A stretch of DNA of 64,000 bases from Chryseobacterium sp. ZHDP1 (GTDB taxonomy: Bacteria; Bacteroidota; Bacteroidia; Flavobacteriales; Weeksellaceae), in NCBI RefSeq assembly GCF_018603435.1, contig NZ_CP075682.1, positions 4,774,001-4,838,000 of the forward strand, written 5' to 3'. Position numbers and translations under genes: made by a program. This document shows, piece after piece, positions 28,076-36,928 of this stretch. Each line of letters opens with the position of its first letter. Positions within the stretch are counted from its first letter, which is position 1. The notes under the pieces are model-generated. The model was not told where the DNA came from and searched no databases. It was given only the letters and a program-made list of their open reading frames with translations.

Positions 28076-28504
28076 ATGAAACAAAGAATTCCTGTATCTC
28101 AGATCATGACGAAAGACTTAATAACTCTTAATGTTTCGAATACACTGTATGATGCCGAAAAATTATTTAAGAATCACAAAATAAGACACATTCCTGTTGT
28201 GGAAGATAAAAAATTGCTGGGAGTATTAAGTTATTCCGATTTATTGAAAATCAGCTATGCAGATGTAGAAGAAGCAGAGGATGTTGAAGCAGATGGCGTT
28301 TCTGCCGTAGTATATGATATTTTCAGCATTTCACAGGTGATGACGAAAAGCCCGATGATTGTAGAACCCAATACAACCATTAAAGAAGTAGTGGAAATTT
28401 TATCTGAACAGAGCTTTCATTCTATTCCTGTAGTGGAAAATGGAGAACTGAAAGGGATTGTAACTACCACAGATATTTTAAAGTATTTATTGAAACAATA
28501 TTAA
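28076..28504 (+). CDS. CBS domain pair protein
   Basis: About 142 residues starting at the ATG at 28076. It is made of two CBS domains only (about 10-58 and 85-140), with IRHIPVVEDKKLLGVLSYSDLL and FHSIPVVENGELKGIVTTTDIL. Such stand-alone proteins bind adenine nucleotides and often act as energy sensors; partner unknown. It is a single-gene unit. Confidence 0.88.
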   Translation: MKQRIPVSQIMTKDLITLNVSNTLYDAEKLFKNHKIRHIPVVEDKKLLGVLSYSDLLKISYADVEEAEDVEADGVSAVVYDIFSISQVMTKSPMIVEPNTTIKEVVEILSEQSFHSIPVVENGELKGIVTTTDILKYLLKQY

Positions 28505-28575
28505 ATTACATATAGTACTTCCAATTTACTTTAATATCGGGTATTAAGCAGAAAATCAATAAATTATCATGAATT

Positions 28576-28608
28576 AATCCCTTCAAAACCGGATATTTTG
28601 AAGGGATT
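28576..28608. terminator. Bidirectional hairpin after the CBS gene
   Basis: AATCCCTTCAAAA (28576-28588) and TTTTGAAGGGATT (28596-28608) are exact complements around a 7-nt loop. They lie between convergent genes; U-tracts are weak. Confidence 0.7.
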
Positions 28609-28618
28609 AGATTTTAAA

Positions 28619-29431
28619 TTATTTACCGTCCTGCGCTCCGAAAACCTTCTGTAAAATACTTGTGGTTCTCATGGCAGGCGTATTTCGGATTCCACTTTCT
28701 TTTTCTGCTACCATTTTGAAAACTCCGTTGATGGTTTCTGTGGTTACATATTCATTAAGATCCGTGGTTACAGCCTGTCCGGTAAAAGTATTGTATTTGG
28801 AAATAATATTGCTCCAGACCTTATCGGCTCCCACTTTTCCCAGTGAAGCTTTCACTTTTGGCTGAAACGCTGTAAATAATTGCGATTGAGTTTTAGTCTG
28901 TAAATAGTTTGTCGCTGCATTATTACTTCCCAGCAAAATATTTTTAGCATCCGTAATCGTCATTGAAGTAATCGCTTTCGTAAAGATAGGAGCGGCTTCC
29001 ACTACAGCATCTTCTGCAGCTCTGTTCAGTAATTTCACTCCTTGGTCTGCAAGACTTCCCAGCCCGATAGAACGTAAAGTCGCGTCAATTTTTCTCAGTT
29101 TTTCCGGCATTAAGATTTTTACCGCTTCATTTTTTAGAAAACCGTCTGTAACGCCCAATTTTTTTACTCCTTCATTTACACCTAAGCTCAAAGCTTCCTT
29201 TAATCCCGAAGAAATCTGTGTGGAAGTGAGACTTCCGAGATTGATTGGAGATGTGGTCGTGGTTGTTTTTGGCGTGGTTGCCGTTCCGTTGGTTTGAGCG
29301 GGAACTTTTGGATTGTTAAGATCAATTCCTGTCTGATCTTTTACCGTTGATTTTATGACATCTAAAATCTGTGCCTGTGCGGAAACTGAAAATAAAAGTC
29401 CGCCCACCAATAAAAATGTTTTTCTCATCAT
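28619..29431 (-). CDS. DUF4197 domain protein, exported
   Basis: A 270-residue protein with a signal peptide (about 1-20) and a low-complexity Thr-rich stretch (about 48-65). The DUF4197 region (about 70-270) has SSGLKEALSLGVNEGVKKL, KILMPEKLRKIDATLRSIG and DAKNILLGSNNAATNYLQ. The domain is mostly alpha-helical and of unknown function; it is found in many Bacteroidetes and Proteobacteria as a periplasmic protein. Confidence 0.87.
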   Translation of the reverse strand: MMRKTFLLVGGLLFSVSAQAQILDVIKSTVKDQTGIDLNNPKVPAQTNGTATTPKTTTTTSPINLGSLTSTQISSGLKEALSLGVNEGVKKLGVTDGFLKNEAVKILMPEKLRKIDATLRSIGLGSLADQGVKLLNRAAEDAVVEAAPIFTKAITSMTITDAKNILLGSNNAATNYLQTKTQSQLFTAFQPKVKASLGKVGADKVWSNIISKYNTFTGQAVTTDLNEYVTTETINGVFKMVAEKESGIRNTPAMRTTSILQKVFGAQDGK

Positions 29432-29533
29432 TTATTTTTTTGCAAAATTAGATGTTTTTCTTATTTAATAAGTTAAATTACGTTTAAAAATTTTCAGAAA
29501 ATAAGTATATTCGCTTAATCTTAAACTCACAAA

Positions 29534-31804
29534 ATGCAGCGTTTTTTACTGGTACTTTCTGTGCTTTTTTCAAGTCTTTTTTTTACTCAAACCAGATTAA
29601 ATTTAATTCCCTATCCGCAAAAGGTTGAATTAAAAACAGGGAATTTCGAGGTAAGCGGGAATACACTTTTCGTGGGAGACAAAAAATCGAATGAATACAA
29701 ATATTTTATGGATAATTTTAAAAAAATCTATCCAAAAAATTCATCTCAAAACATAAAAAAAACAAAGCCAAATTTTATTTCGCTACTGTTAAATAAAGAT
29801 TTGAAAATTGATAATAAACGAGAGTTTAATTCAAATTATATTATAAATATCAGCAACGAAATGATTATGGTTGTTGGGAAGAACCCTGAAGGTCTTTTTC
29901 AAGGCATCCAAACTCTTTTACAATTAATAAAAACGTCAGAAGACGGAAAAATTCCTGCTCTCGAAATCCGGGATTCCCCAAAATTTCAATGGAGAGGAAT
30001 GCATTTGGACGTTTCCAGACATTTTTTCACCGTTGAAGAAGTAAAACAGTACATTGATTATCTTGCCATGTACAAACTCAATACTTTTCACTGGCATTTA
30101 ACCGACGATCAGGGTTGGAGAATTGAGATCAAAAAATATCCGAAATTAACGCAGATCGGTTCAAAACGTAAGGAATCGATGATTGGAGCGTATGTTGACA
30201 ATACCTTCGACGGAAAACCTTACGGACCGTATTTTTATACACAGGAACAGATTAAAGAAGTGGTAAAATACGCTCAGGAAAGACATGTTACCATAGTTCC
30301 CGAAATTGAAATGCCGGGTCACGCTTTAGCTGCATTGTCCGCTTATCCTGATTTAGCCTGTACAAAAGGATCTTTCGAACCGGCAACGAAATGGGGCGTT
30401 TTTGATGATGTTTTCTGCCCGAAAGATGAAACATTTAAATTTTTAGAAAACGTTTTAGATGAGGTAATCGCACTTTTTCCTTCACAATACATCCATATCG
30501 GAGGCGACGAATGCCCGAAAACAAGATGGAAAGAATGCGCACATTGTCAGGAATTAATCAAAAAAAATAACCTGAAAGATGAACATGGTCTGCAAAGCTA
30601 TTTTATCCGAAGAATTGAAAAATATGTAAATTCAAAAGGCAGAAAAATTATCGGCTGGGACGAAATTCTGGAAGGTGGACTGGCTCCGAATGCTGTTGTA
30701 ATGAGCTGGACAGGAATAAAAGGCGGGGTAGAAGCTGCAAAATCCGGTCATTTTGCCGTTATGACGCCCGGTTCTTACTGTTATTTCGATCATTATCAGG
30801 GAGATCCCGCAACAGAGCCGAACGCTTTCGGAGGATTTACGCCTTTGGATAAAGTCTATTCTTATAATCCGATTCCCGAAGAACTGAATGCTGAACAGGC
30901 AAAATACATTTTAGGAGTTCAGGCAAATTTATGGACGGAATATATTCTGGATTTCAAACAGGTTCAGTATATGATTTTCCCGAGATTACTGGCGCTTTCG
31001 GAAGTGGGATGGGGAACTGCTGATCCTAAAAATTACAAGGAATTTGAAGGAAGAGTAATTAATGAATTCAGAAATCTGGATAAAATGGCGGTGAATTATG
31101 CGAAAAGCATTTACAATGTTTCAGGGAAAGTAATTTCTTCTGAAAATGGAGTAGCTTACGAACTTTCAACCTCTCAGAATCCTGATGGAATACGATATAC
31201 AGTGGATGGAGCAGATCCTTCTGCCAATTCTCAAAACTATAAAAATCCTGTTCAGATTTCAAAATCAATGACGGTTAAATCTGCCTATTTCGAAAATGGA
31301 CAGCTTAAAAGCTCTGTATCTTCCCAAAGTTTCACCATATCCAAAACAACCGGAAAAAAAATTACATTAGAAGAGCAGCCGAGTGAAAATTATTCTTTCG
31401 GCGGAGCTTTTACTTTAGTCGACGGAATTACTGGAAACCAAAAGCAATTGGGAAAAACATGGCTCGGTTTTAATGGAAAAGATGTGGTCGCAACCATTGA
31501 TTTCGGACAGAAAACGCAGTTCTCAGAAGTTTATTTCAATACACTGGATAATAAAGGAAGCTGGATTCATTTTGCAAAATCGGCTCAGATTTTCGTGTCA
31601 GACAACGGCTCAGATTTTAAGTTAATCAAAGAAGTCGGAAAAGAAGAAATCCTTTCAGCAAAAGGAGAAATTAAAGTGAATGTAGGAAGCCAGAATTCAA
31701 AATACATTAAGGTTAAAATAGAAAATGCAGGCATTATTCCTGCGGGAAATCCGGGCGCGGATTCTAAAGCTTGGCTTTTTGTTGACGAAATTGGCGTAAA
31801 TTAG
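29534..31804 (+). CDS. Secreted beta-N-acetylhexosaminidase, GH20
   Basis: A 756-residue enzyme. A signal peptide is followed by the GH20b helper domain (about 20-150) and the GH20 catalytic barrel (about 150-500) with the catalytic Asp-Glu pair in HIGGDECPK. Substrate-binding features GMHLDVSRHFF, FHWHLTDDQGWR and MPGHALAAL follow the family. After the barrel come a chitobiase-type C-terminal domain (about 535-600) and an F5/8-type (discoidin) module (about 620-756). It removes terminal GlcNAc/GalNAc from glycans. The next gene, a Crp/Fnr regulator, begins 16 bp downstream. Confidence 0.93.
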   Translation: MQRFLLVLSVLFSSLFFTQTRLNLIPYPQKVELKTGNFEVSGNTLFVGDKKSNEYKYFMDNFKKIYPKNSSQNIKKTKPNFISLLLNKDLKIDNKREFNSNYIINISNEMIMVVGKNPEGLFQGIQTLLQLIKTSEDGKIPALEIRDSPKFQWRGMHLDVSRHFFTVEEVKQYIDYLAMYKLNTFHWHLTDDQGWRIEIKKYPKLTQIGSKRKESMIGAYVDNTFDGKPYGPYFYTQEQIKEVVKYAQERHVTIVPEIEMPGHALAALSAYPDLACTKGSFEPATKWGVFDDVFCPKDETFKFLENVLDEVIALFPSQYIHIGGDECPKTRWKECAHCQELIKKNNLKDEHGLQSYFIRRIEKYVNSKGRKIIGWDEILEGGLAPNAVVMSWTGIKGGVEAAKSGHFAVMTPGSYCYFDHYQGDPATEPNAFGGFTPLDKVYSYNPIPEELNAEQAKYILGVQANLWTEYILDFKQVQYMIFPRLLALSEVGWGTADPKNYKEFEGRVINEFRNLDKMAVNYAKSIYNVSGKVISSENGVAYELSTSQNPDGIRYTVDGADPSANSQNYKNPVQISKSMTVKSAYFENGQLKSSVSSQSFTISKTTGKKITLEEQPSENYSFGGAFTLVDGITGNQKQLGKTWLGFNGKDVVATIDFGQKTQFSEVYFNTLDNKGSWIHFAKSAQIFVSDNGSDFKLIKEVGKEEILSAKGEIKVNVGSQNSKYIKVKIENAGIIPAGNPGADSKAWLFVDEIGVN

Positions 31805-31820
31805 CCTTAGAAATTTAATT

Positions 31821-32450
31821 ATGCAAGATTCGGTTCTTTCCTCAGAATTTACTACTTCGCCGGAACTGGTAGAAAAGCTTTACAGATACGGAGTTACAAA
31901 AACCTATCAGGAAGGCGATATTATTCTCGATGAAAATTCGTCCATCCGTTCTATTCCGATTGTGATGAAAGGGATGATGAAGGTGATCCGTACCGAAGAA
32001 GACGGGAGAGAAATTCTTCTGTACTACATCAAAGCCGGAGAAAGCTGCATCATGTCTTTTCTGGGCGGAATGCACAACGAAAAAAGCATCGTAAAAGCGG
32101 AAGTAGAAGAAGATACCGAAATCCTGTTTCTGCCTGTTGACAAGGTTTCATTGTTTATTAAAGAATATCCGGAATGGCTCGATTATATTTTCAGGCTCTA
32201 TCATAAACGTTTTGAAGAACTCTTGGATATCATCAATGCGATCGCTTTCAAAAAAGTAGATGAAAGACTGCTGAATCTTCTTCACAAAAAATCCGAAATT
32301 CTGAATTCCAAAACCATCGTAATCACCCACGAACAGCTTGCTAACGAACTTGGAACAGCCAGAGTCGTCGTTTCCCGACTCCTGAAACAGCTTGAAGACT
32401 CCGGAAAGCTGCAGCTCGGACGAAATAAAATTACAATTTTGGAAGATTAG
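31821..32450 (+). CDS. Crp/Fnr family transcriptional regulator
   Basis: A 209-residue protein with a cyclic-nucleotide-binding-like sensor domain (about 15-135) and a Crp-type winged helix (about 150-207; THEQLANELGTARVVVSRLLKQLE). It has no N-terminal Cys cluster, so not an iron-sulfur FNR; one Cys in the sensor domain (ESCIMSFLGG) could sense sulfur species, which is speculation. It is followed by TSUP, MBL/rhodanese and YeeE/YedE genes, a grouping in which Crp/Fnr regulators recur, and two of those genes share a palindromic upstream site. Confidence 0.88.
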   Translation: MQDSVLSSEFTTSPELVEKLYRYGVTKTYQEGDIILDENSSIRSIPIVMKGMMKVIRTEEDGREILLYYIKAGESCIMSFLGGMHNEKSIVKAEVEEDTEILFLPVDKVSLFIKEYPEWLDYIFRLYHKRFEELLDIINAIAFKKVDERLLNLLHKKSEILNSKTIVITHEQLANELGTARVVVSRLLKQLEDSGKLQLGRNKITILED

Positions 32451-32454
32451 CGAG

Positions 32455-32787
32455 TCTCTTTGCGATCTTATCTAATTGAATAGTTTATGCTGAGCTTGTC
32501 GAAGTAGCTTCGCAAACTTAAAAAAGGATAGTAGTAAAAAAAATCTTAGCGAACTTCGCAATCAAAAAAATATTAAGATGTTTTAATCCGTCGAAACTAA
32601 ATATTTCATCACGATAAAAGTAATCTTAAATGTTTACAAAGATTCTATATTACTTTCCTAAATCTCTCTTAGCAATCTTATCTAAGTAAATAGTTTATGC
32701 TGAGCTTGTCGAAGTAGCTTTGCGAACTTAAAAAGGATAGTATTAAAAAAAATCTTAGCGAACTTCGCGATCAAAAAAAATATTAAT
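32455..32787. repeat. Pair of roughly 124-bp direct repeats downstream of the Crp/Fnr gene
   Basis: Segments 32455-32578 and 32663-32787 are nearly identical in order and content: TCTTATCTAA, AATAGTTTATGCTGAGCTTG, TCGAAGTAGCTT, AAATCTTAGCGAACTTCGC and TCAAAAAAA. They are offset by 208 bp. The core TGAGCTTGTCGAAG is also part of the fragment near 4406 (in reverse). They fill most of the 461-bp gap and show no coding potential. Confidence 0.7.
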
Positions 32788-32845
32788 ATCCTTTCAACAT
32801 AACAACTAAAGTAAAAATTTTCGCAAACTTAGCATTAAAAAGCCG

Positions 32846-32869
32846 TTCTGTAACAAAAGTAGCGGTACA
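32846..32869 (+). promoter_or_regulatory. Candidate operator upstream of the TSUP gene
   Basis: TTCTGTA, then ACAAAAGTAGCGG, then TACA. The same 24 bases recur without change at 34643-34666. It lies 43 bp before the ATG of the TSUP gene and just upstream of the -33 position for a -7-like element ending TTTTG at 32893. A Crp/Fnr dimer is the natural candidate. Confidence 0.55.
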
Positions 32870-32911
32870 CCTTTCCAAATATCTTCAATTTTGCATCATA
32901 AAGTTGAAAAC

Positions 32912-33706
32912 ATGGAAATTTTTGGATATCTCGCTTCTGTTTTAATAGGAATTTCGTTAGGGTTAATCGGTGGCGGCGGAAGCATTCTTACCGTTCCCGT
33001 TTTGGTTTACCTTTTCGGATTAGACGCTTTTCTGGCAACAGAATATTCCCTTTTTATTGTCGGGATCAGCAGTGTGGTCGGTTCAGTTTCCTATTTTAAA
33101 AAAGGCTTGGTGAATTTTAAAACAGCACTTGTTTTCGGCATTCCGTCCATTATTTCCATTTTTCTGACGCGAAATTATATTGTACCCTTAATTCCCGATG
33201 AAGTTTTTACAGTCAGCAACTTTGTGGTAACCAAAGATATTCTGTTGCTTTTAATTTTTGCAGGATTAATGATTTTGGCTTCCTACAAAATGATTCAGAA
33301 AACTACAGATTGTGTTACCAAGACATCAGATTTACAGAAAAACAATACCCTTTTAGCAGCAGGAGAAGGATCTGTTGTTGGGGTTCTGACAGGTTTGGTA
33401 GGTGCAGGAGGCGGATTTATGATCATTCCCGCACTCGTTAATCTGCTTAAAACTCCAATGAAAGTAGCCATCGGAACTTCACTGGTAATCATTTCGCTCA
33501 ATTCGCTTATCGGATTTTTCTCATCAATGGATGCTGTGAAAATCGATTGGAAATTATTAGCCACCATTTCATCAATTGCAATTGTCGGCATCATCATCGG
33601 TTCGCAGTTGTCCAAAAAAATCGACGGGAAAAAACTCAAACCTGCATTCGGATGGTTCATTCTTGTGATGGGAATGTACATCATCATTAAAGAACTTTTT
33701 TTATAG
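32912..33706 (+). CDS. TSUP family sulfite/sulfur-compound exporter (TauE/SafE)
   Basis: About 264 residues from the ATG at 32912; the in-frame TTG at 32891 overlaps the promoter. About eight TM helices form two halves, each with a glycine-rich TSUP motif: LIGGGGSILTVPVLVY (about 16-31) and GLVGAGGGFMIIPALV (about 162-177). The family exports sulfite, sulfoacetate or other organosulfur anions. Its neighbours (MBL/rhodanese fusion and YeeE/YedE halves) support a sulfur role. Confidence 0.88.
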   Translation: MEIFGYLASVLIGISLGLIGGGGSILTVPVLVYLFGLDAFLATEYSLFIVGISSVVGSVSYFKKGLVNFKTALVFGIPSIISIFLTRNYIVPLIPDEVFTVSNFVVTKDILLLLIFAGLMILASYKMIQKTTDCVTKTSDLQKNNTLLAAGEGSVVGVLTGLVGAGGGFMIIPALVNLLKTPMKVAIGTSLVIISLNSLIGFFSSMDAVKIDWKLLATISSIAIVGIIIGSQLSKKIDGKKLKPAFGWFILVMGMYIIIKELFL

Positions 33707-33759
33707 TTTTTTTATTAGGGCATCTGTTTCCGCCAGTAGTTTATCCTGAGTTTATCGAA

Positions 33760-33800
33760 GGGCTCCCAATCTTTTTGTTTTGTAAAAAACAAAAAGAGCT
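33760..33800. repeat. A/T hairpin with flanks partly like the variable-core repeat
   Basis: CTTTTTGTTTT (33771-33781) pairs with AAAACAAAAAG (33786-33796), followed by AGCTCCACTCAGGTCGGACTG. The right flank resembles, loosely, that of copy B (AGAGCTCAGAC). It may be a degenerate member of that family, or a terminator for the TSUP gene 60 bp upstream. Confidence 0.4.
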
Positions 33801-33872
33801 CCACTCAGGTCGGACTGCGAAAGATTCGGGAGAAAAAAACATCAAAGTTTTAAATCTATAGAGCAAAATACC

Positions 33873-34600
33873 ATGAAATCCAATCTCTTATAAACGTTAG
33901 CATCATTATGATATTCAAAAAAGTATAATAGTTAAAAAATCTTTGGGGACAAAGTATTTTAACGTGAGTTTGATGTAAAATAGTGCAAAAGTATCAATAG
34001 GAATGGGCTTTAGCCCATTTTAATAATCAAGAAAACAATAGGCTTTAGCCAAAACTTGTACTCAATTTCGATTAAAGCTAATTTTAATTAAAACAACATG
34101 AAATCCAATCTCTTATAAGCGTTAGCATCATGGTGATATTCAAAAAAGCATAGTAGTTAAAAAATCTTTGGGTACATAGTATTTTACGTGAGTTTGATAT
34201 AAAAACAGTGCAAAACTATCAATAGGGATGGGCTTCAGCCCATTTTGATAATCAAGAAAACAATAAGCTTTAGCCAAAACTTGTACTAAATTTCTATTAA
34301 AGTTAATTTTAATGCATTGAAATTCAATTTTTTATAAGCGTTAGTGGCTTTGTGACACTCAAAAAAGCATAGTAGTTAAAAAATCTTTGGGGATATAGTG
34401 TCTTAACGTGAGTTTGATCTAAAAACAGTACAAAAGTATCAATAGGAATGGGCTTCAGCCCATTTTAATAATCAAGAAAACAATAGGCTTTAGCCAAAAC
34501 TTATAATAAATTTCGTGTAAAGCTAATTTTAATTAAAATACCATGAAATCCAATCTCTTATAAGCTTTAGCGGCTTTGTGAAGCTAAAAAAATATGTATT
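33873..34600. repeat. Tandem array, about 3.2 units of 219-226 bp
   Basis: Units begin with ATGAAATCCAATCTCTTATAA-like sequence at 33873, 34098, 34317 and 34543. Each full unit contains ACGTGAGTTTGAT, then AATAGG, a hairpin ATGGGCTTTAGCCCAT (C for the eighth T... TTCAGCC in units 2 and 3), CAAGAAAACAATA, GCTTTAGCCAAAACTT and TAATTTTAATT. The last unit is partial. There is no ORF. The array fills most of the 1-kb gap between the TSUP and MBL/rhodanese genes. Fragments of the same unit occur singly at 38514-38580, 43060-43130 and 60415-60770. Confidence 0.75.
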
Positions 34601-34642
34601 TAAAAAAAACTCTGTGGTCTTTGTGTTCAAAAAATAAAACCC

Positions 34643-34669
34643 TTCTGTAACAAAAGTAGCGGTACAGAA
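34643..34669 (+). promoter_or_regulatory. Candidate palindromic operator upstream of the MBL/rhodanese gene
   Basis: TTCTGTA (34643-34649) and TACAGAA (34663-34669) are exact inverted arms around the 13-nt spacer ACAAAAGTAGCGG. The first 24 bases equal those at 32846-32869. The site lies 59 bp before the ATG of the fusion gene. Candidate binder: the nearby Crp/Fnr protein. Confidence 0.6.
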
Positions 34670-34727
34670 AATCCCAAACTCGGAAATTTGTATCAGAAAA
34701 AATAAGTAAAATTTAAAATCATAAAAA

Positions 34728-36140
34728 ATGAAAATAGAACAGATTTATACAGGATGTCTTGCACAGGGAGCTTATTATATTGTTTCCAACGGTGAAGCGG
34801 TAATTATAGACCCGCTAAGAGAAACCCAGCCTTATATTGAGCGTCTTAAAAAAGATAACGTTACGCTGAAATACATTTTTGAAACCCACTTTCACGCGGA
34901 TTTTGTAAGCGGACATTTAGATTTAAGTAAAAAAACGAATGCACCGATTGTGTACGGTCCCACAGCAAAACCTGAATTTGAAGCCATTATTGCAGAAGAT
35001 AATCAGACCTTTCAGGTAGGAAGTATCACCATAAAAGTTCTTCATACACCCGGTCATACCATGGAAAGCTCATCTTTTCTTCTGATGGACGAAAACGGAA
35101 AAGAAACAGCTCTTTTTAGCGGAGATACCTTGTTTTTAGGCGATGTAGGCCGTCCAGATCTGGCGCAGAAAGCAGCAAACATGACGCAGGAAGAATTGGC
35201 TGGTTTGCTTTATGAAAGTCTTTACAGCAAAATTTTACCTTTGAATGACGATATTACCGTTTATCCGGCACACGGAGCAGGTTCTGCGTGCGGAAAAAAT
35301 ATGCAGAAAGAAACGGTAGATTCTCTGGGAAATCAGAAGAAAACCAATTACGCCTTGAATCAGAGAGATAAACAAAGTTTCATCAAAGAGGTTACAGACG
35401 GACTTCTTCCGCCTCCGGCTTATTTTGGAATGAATGTGGCGATGAATAAAAAAGGCTACGACAGTTTCGATGAAGTCTTGTCTAAAGGTTTACAGGCTCT
35501 TTCTCCGGATGAATTTGAAGAAATGGCAGAACATTCAGGTGCTTTGATTTTGGATGTACGGAATAACGAAGACTTCGCAAAAGGATTTGTTCCGCAATCC
35601 ATTAATATCGGACTGAATGGCGATTTTGCACCTTGGGTCGGAGCTTTGATTGTAGATGTAAAACAGCCGATTCTGCTTATTACCAACGAAAATGAAGAGG
35701 AAGAAACCGTGACCCGATTAAGCCGTGTAGGATTTGACAATGTTCTCGGATTTTTAAAAGGCAGTTTCAACGCATGGAAAGACAGCGGTAAAGAAACAGA
35801 TTCTGTCAACAGAATTTCAGCGCAGCAATTTGAACAGGAAATTAAAGAAAAAGATGCGAAAATTATTGATGTCCGAAAAGAAAGTGAATACAATGCAGAA
35901 CATATAGATGAAGCATTCAACAAACCTTTGGCATACATCAACGAATGGATCAGTTCAATCGATCCGGCAGAACATTTCTATCTTCACTGTGCAGGAGGTT
36001 ACAGAAGTATGATGGCTGCAAGTATTCTTCAGGCAAGAGGCTACCGCAATTTTAGTGAAATTGAAGGCGGGTTCAGCGCAATTTCTCAAACAGACATTCC
36101 GGTAAGTGATTTTGTTTGCCAGAGTAAAATTTTAAAATAG
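34728..36140 (+). CDS. MBL-fold persulfide dioxygenase-like protein fused to two rhodanese domains
   Basis: A 470-residue fusion. The MBL domain (about 1-210) resembles ETHE1/glyoxalase II: THFHADFVSGH near 53-63 (the usual sixth-position His of HxHxDH is Phe), HTPGHTMESS, FSGDTLFLGDVGRPDL and YPAHGAGSACG. A first rhodanese-like domain (about 255-350) starts LILDVRNNEDF but has no Cys in the active loop. The second (about 365-465) has HCAGGYRSM with the catalytic Cys. Known relatives oxidise persulfide to sulfite and transfer sulfane sulfur. The TSUP exporter and the YeeE/YedE pair next to it fit that pathway. Confidence 0.9.
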   Translation: MKIEQIYTGCLAQGAYYIVSNGEAVIIDPLRETQPYIERLKKDNVTLKYIFETHFHADFVSGHLDLSKKTNAPIVYGPTAKPEFEAIIAEDNQTFQVGSITIKVLHTPGHTMESSSFLLMDENGKETALFSGDTLFLGDVGRPDLAQKAANMTQEELAGLLYESLYSKILPLNDDITVYPAHGAGSACGKNMQKETVDSLGNQKKTNYALNQRDKQSFIKEVTDGLLPPPAYFGMNVAMNKKGYDSFDEVLSKGLQALSPDEFEEMAEHSGALILDVRNNEDFAKGFVPQSINIGLNGDFAPWVGALIVDVKQPILLITNENEEEETVTRLSRVGFDNVLGFLKGSFNAWKDSGKETDSVNRISAQQFEQEIKEKDAKIIDVRKESEYNAEHIDEAFNKPLAYINEWISSIDPAEHFYLHCAGGYRSMMAASILQARGYRNFSEIEGGFSAISQTDIPVSDFVCQSKILK

Positions 36141-36355
36141 ATTTAACAAAGAAAGAGACAAAAGATCTTTGGAGATCCAAAATCAGGCAGAATAAAAATC
36201 AACAGAGTTATTTTGAAAAGAAAACTTAGCGTTCCTGGCGTTTAGATCCAAAAATAGGTCAATTTCTGCTGAAGTCGATTTTATTTGCAATCTTTACATC
36301 AAACTCACGTTAAAATCATTAATCAGAATAAAAACAGTTTTAATACAAATACTTA

Positions 36356-36919
36356 ATGTTAGAAATCATAAAAGAACCTTGGCCGTGGTACGTTGCAGGA
36401 CCGTTAATCGGGCTTACTGTTCCTGCTTTGCTGATTTTGGGAAATAAATCTTTCGGGATCAGCTCATCACTCAGACATATTTGTGCAGCCTGTATTCCTG
36501 CGAATATCGGCTTCTTTAAATACGACTGGAAAAAAGAACTATGGAATTTATTCTTCGTGTTCGGAATTTTTTTAGGCGGAATGATTGCCGCCCAATTTTT
36601 AATGAATTCACAAGAAATTACCGTTAACCAGAATCTAAAAGCAGAATTAACAACCTACGGAATTACAGATTACAGCAATCTCGTTCCGACCCAACTCATG
36701 AATTTTACCAGTCTTTTTACTATAAGAGGATTTATTATGATGGTTGTCGGCGGCTTTTTGGTAGGTTTCGGAACGCGTTATGCGGGAGGATGTACCAGCG
36801 GACACGCCATCATGGGACTTTCCAACCTTCAGGGCGCTTCCTTAATTGCAACAATCTGCTTTATGGTAGGCGGTTTTTTAATGGCAAACATCATTCTGCC
36901 CATTATTCTTTCACTTTAA
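36356..36919 (+). CDS. YeeE/YedE family membrane protein, first half
   Basis: A 187-residue membrane protein with about five helices. The YeeE/YedE signature GTRYAGGCTSGHAIMGLSNL (Cys in GGCTSGH) is at about 140-160, and CAACIPANIGFF lies earlier. Family members take up thiosulfate or other sulfur species through conserved cysteines. It works as one half of a split transporter with the next gene, 9 bp downstream. Confidence 0.88.
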   Translation: MLEIIKEPWPWYVAGPLIGLTVPALLILGNKSFGISSSLRHICAACIPANIGFFKYDWKKELWNLFFVFGIFLGGMIAAQFLMNSQEITVNQNLKAELTTYGITDYSNLVPTQLMNFTSLFTIRGFIMMVVGGFLVGFGTRYAGGCTSGHAIMGLSNLQGASLIATICFMVGGFLMANIILPIILSL

Positions 36920-36928
36920 AATTTAAAA

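Noticed and set aside
33760..33830. Fourth full copy of the variable-core hairpin repeat
   Set aside because: The hairpin is clear, but the left flank does not match and the right flank matches only loosely; kept as a low-confidence repeat.
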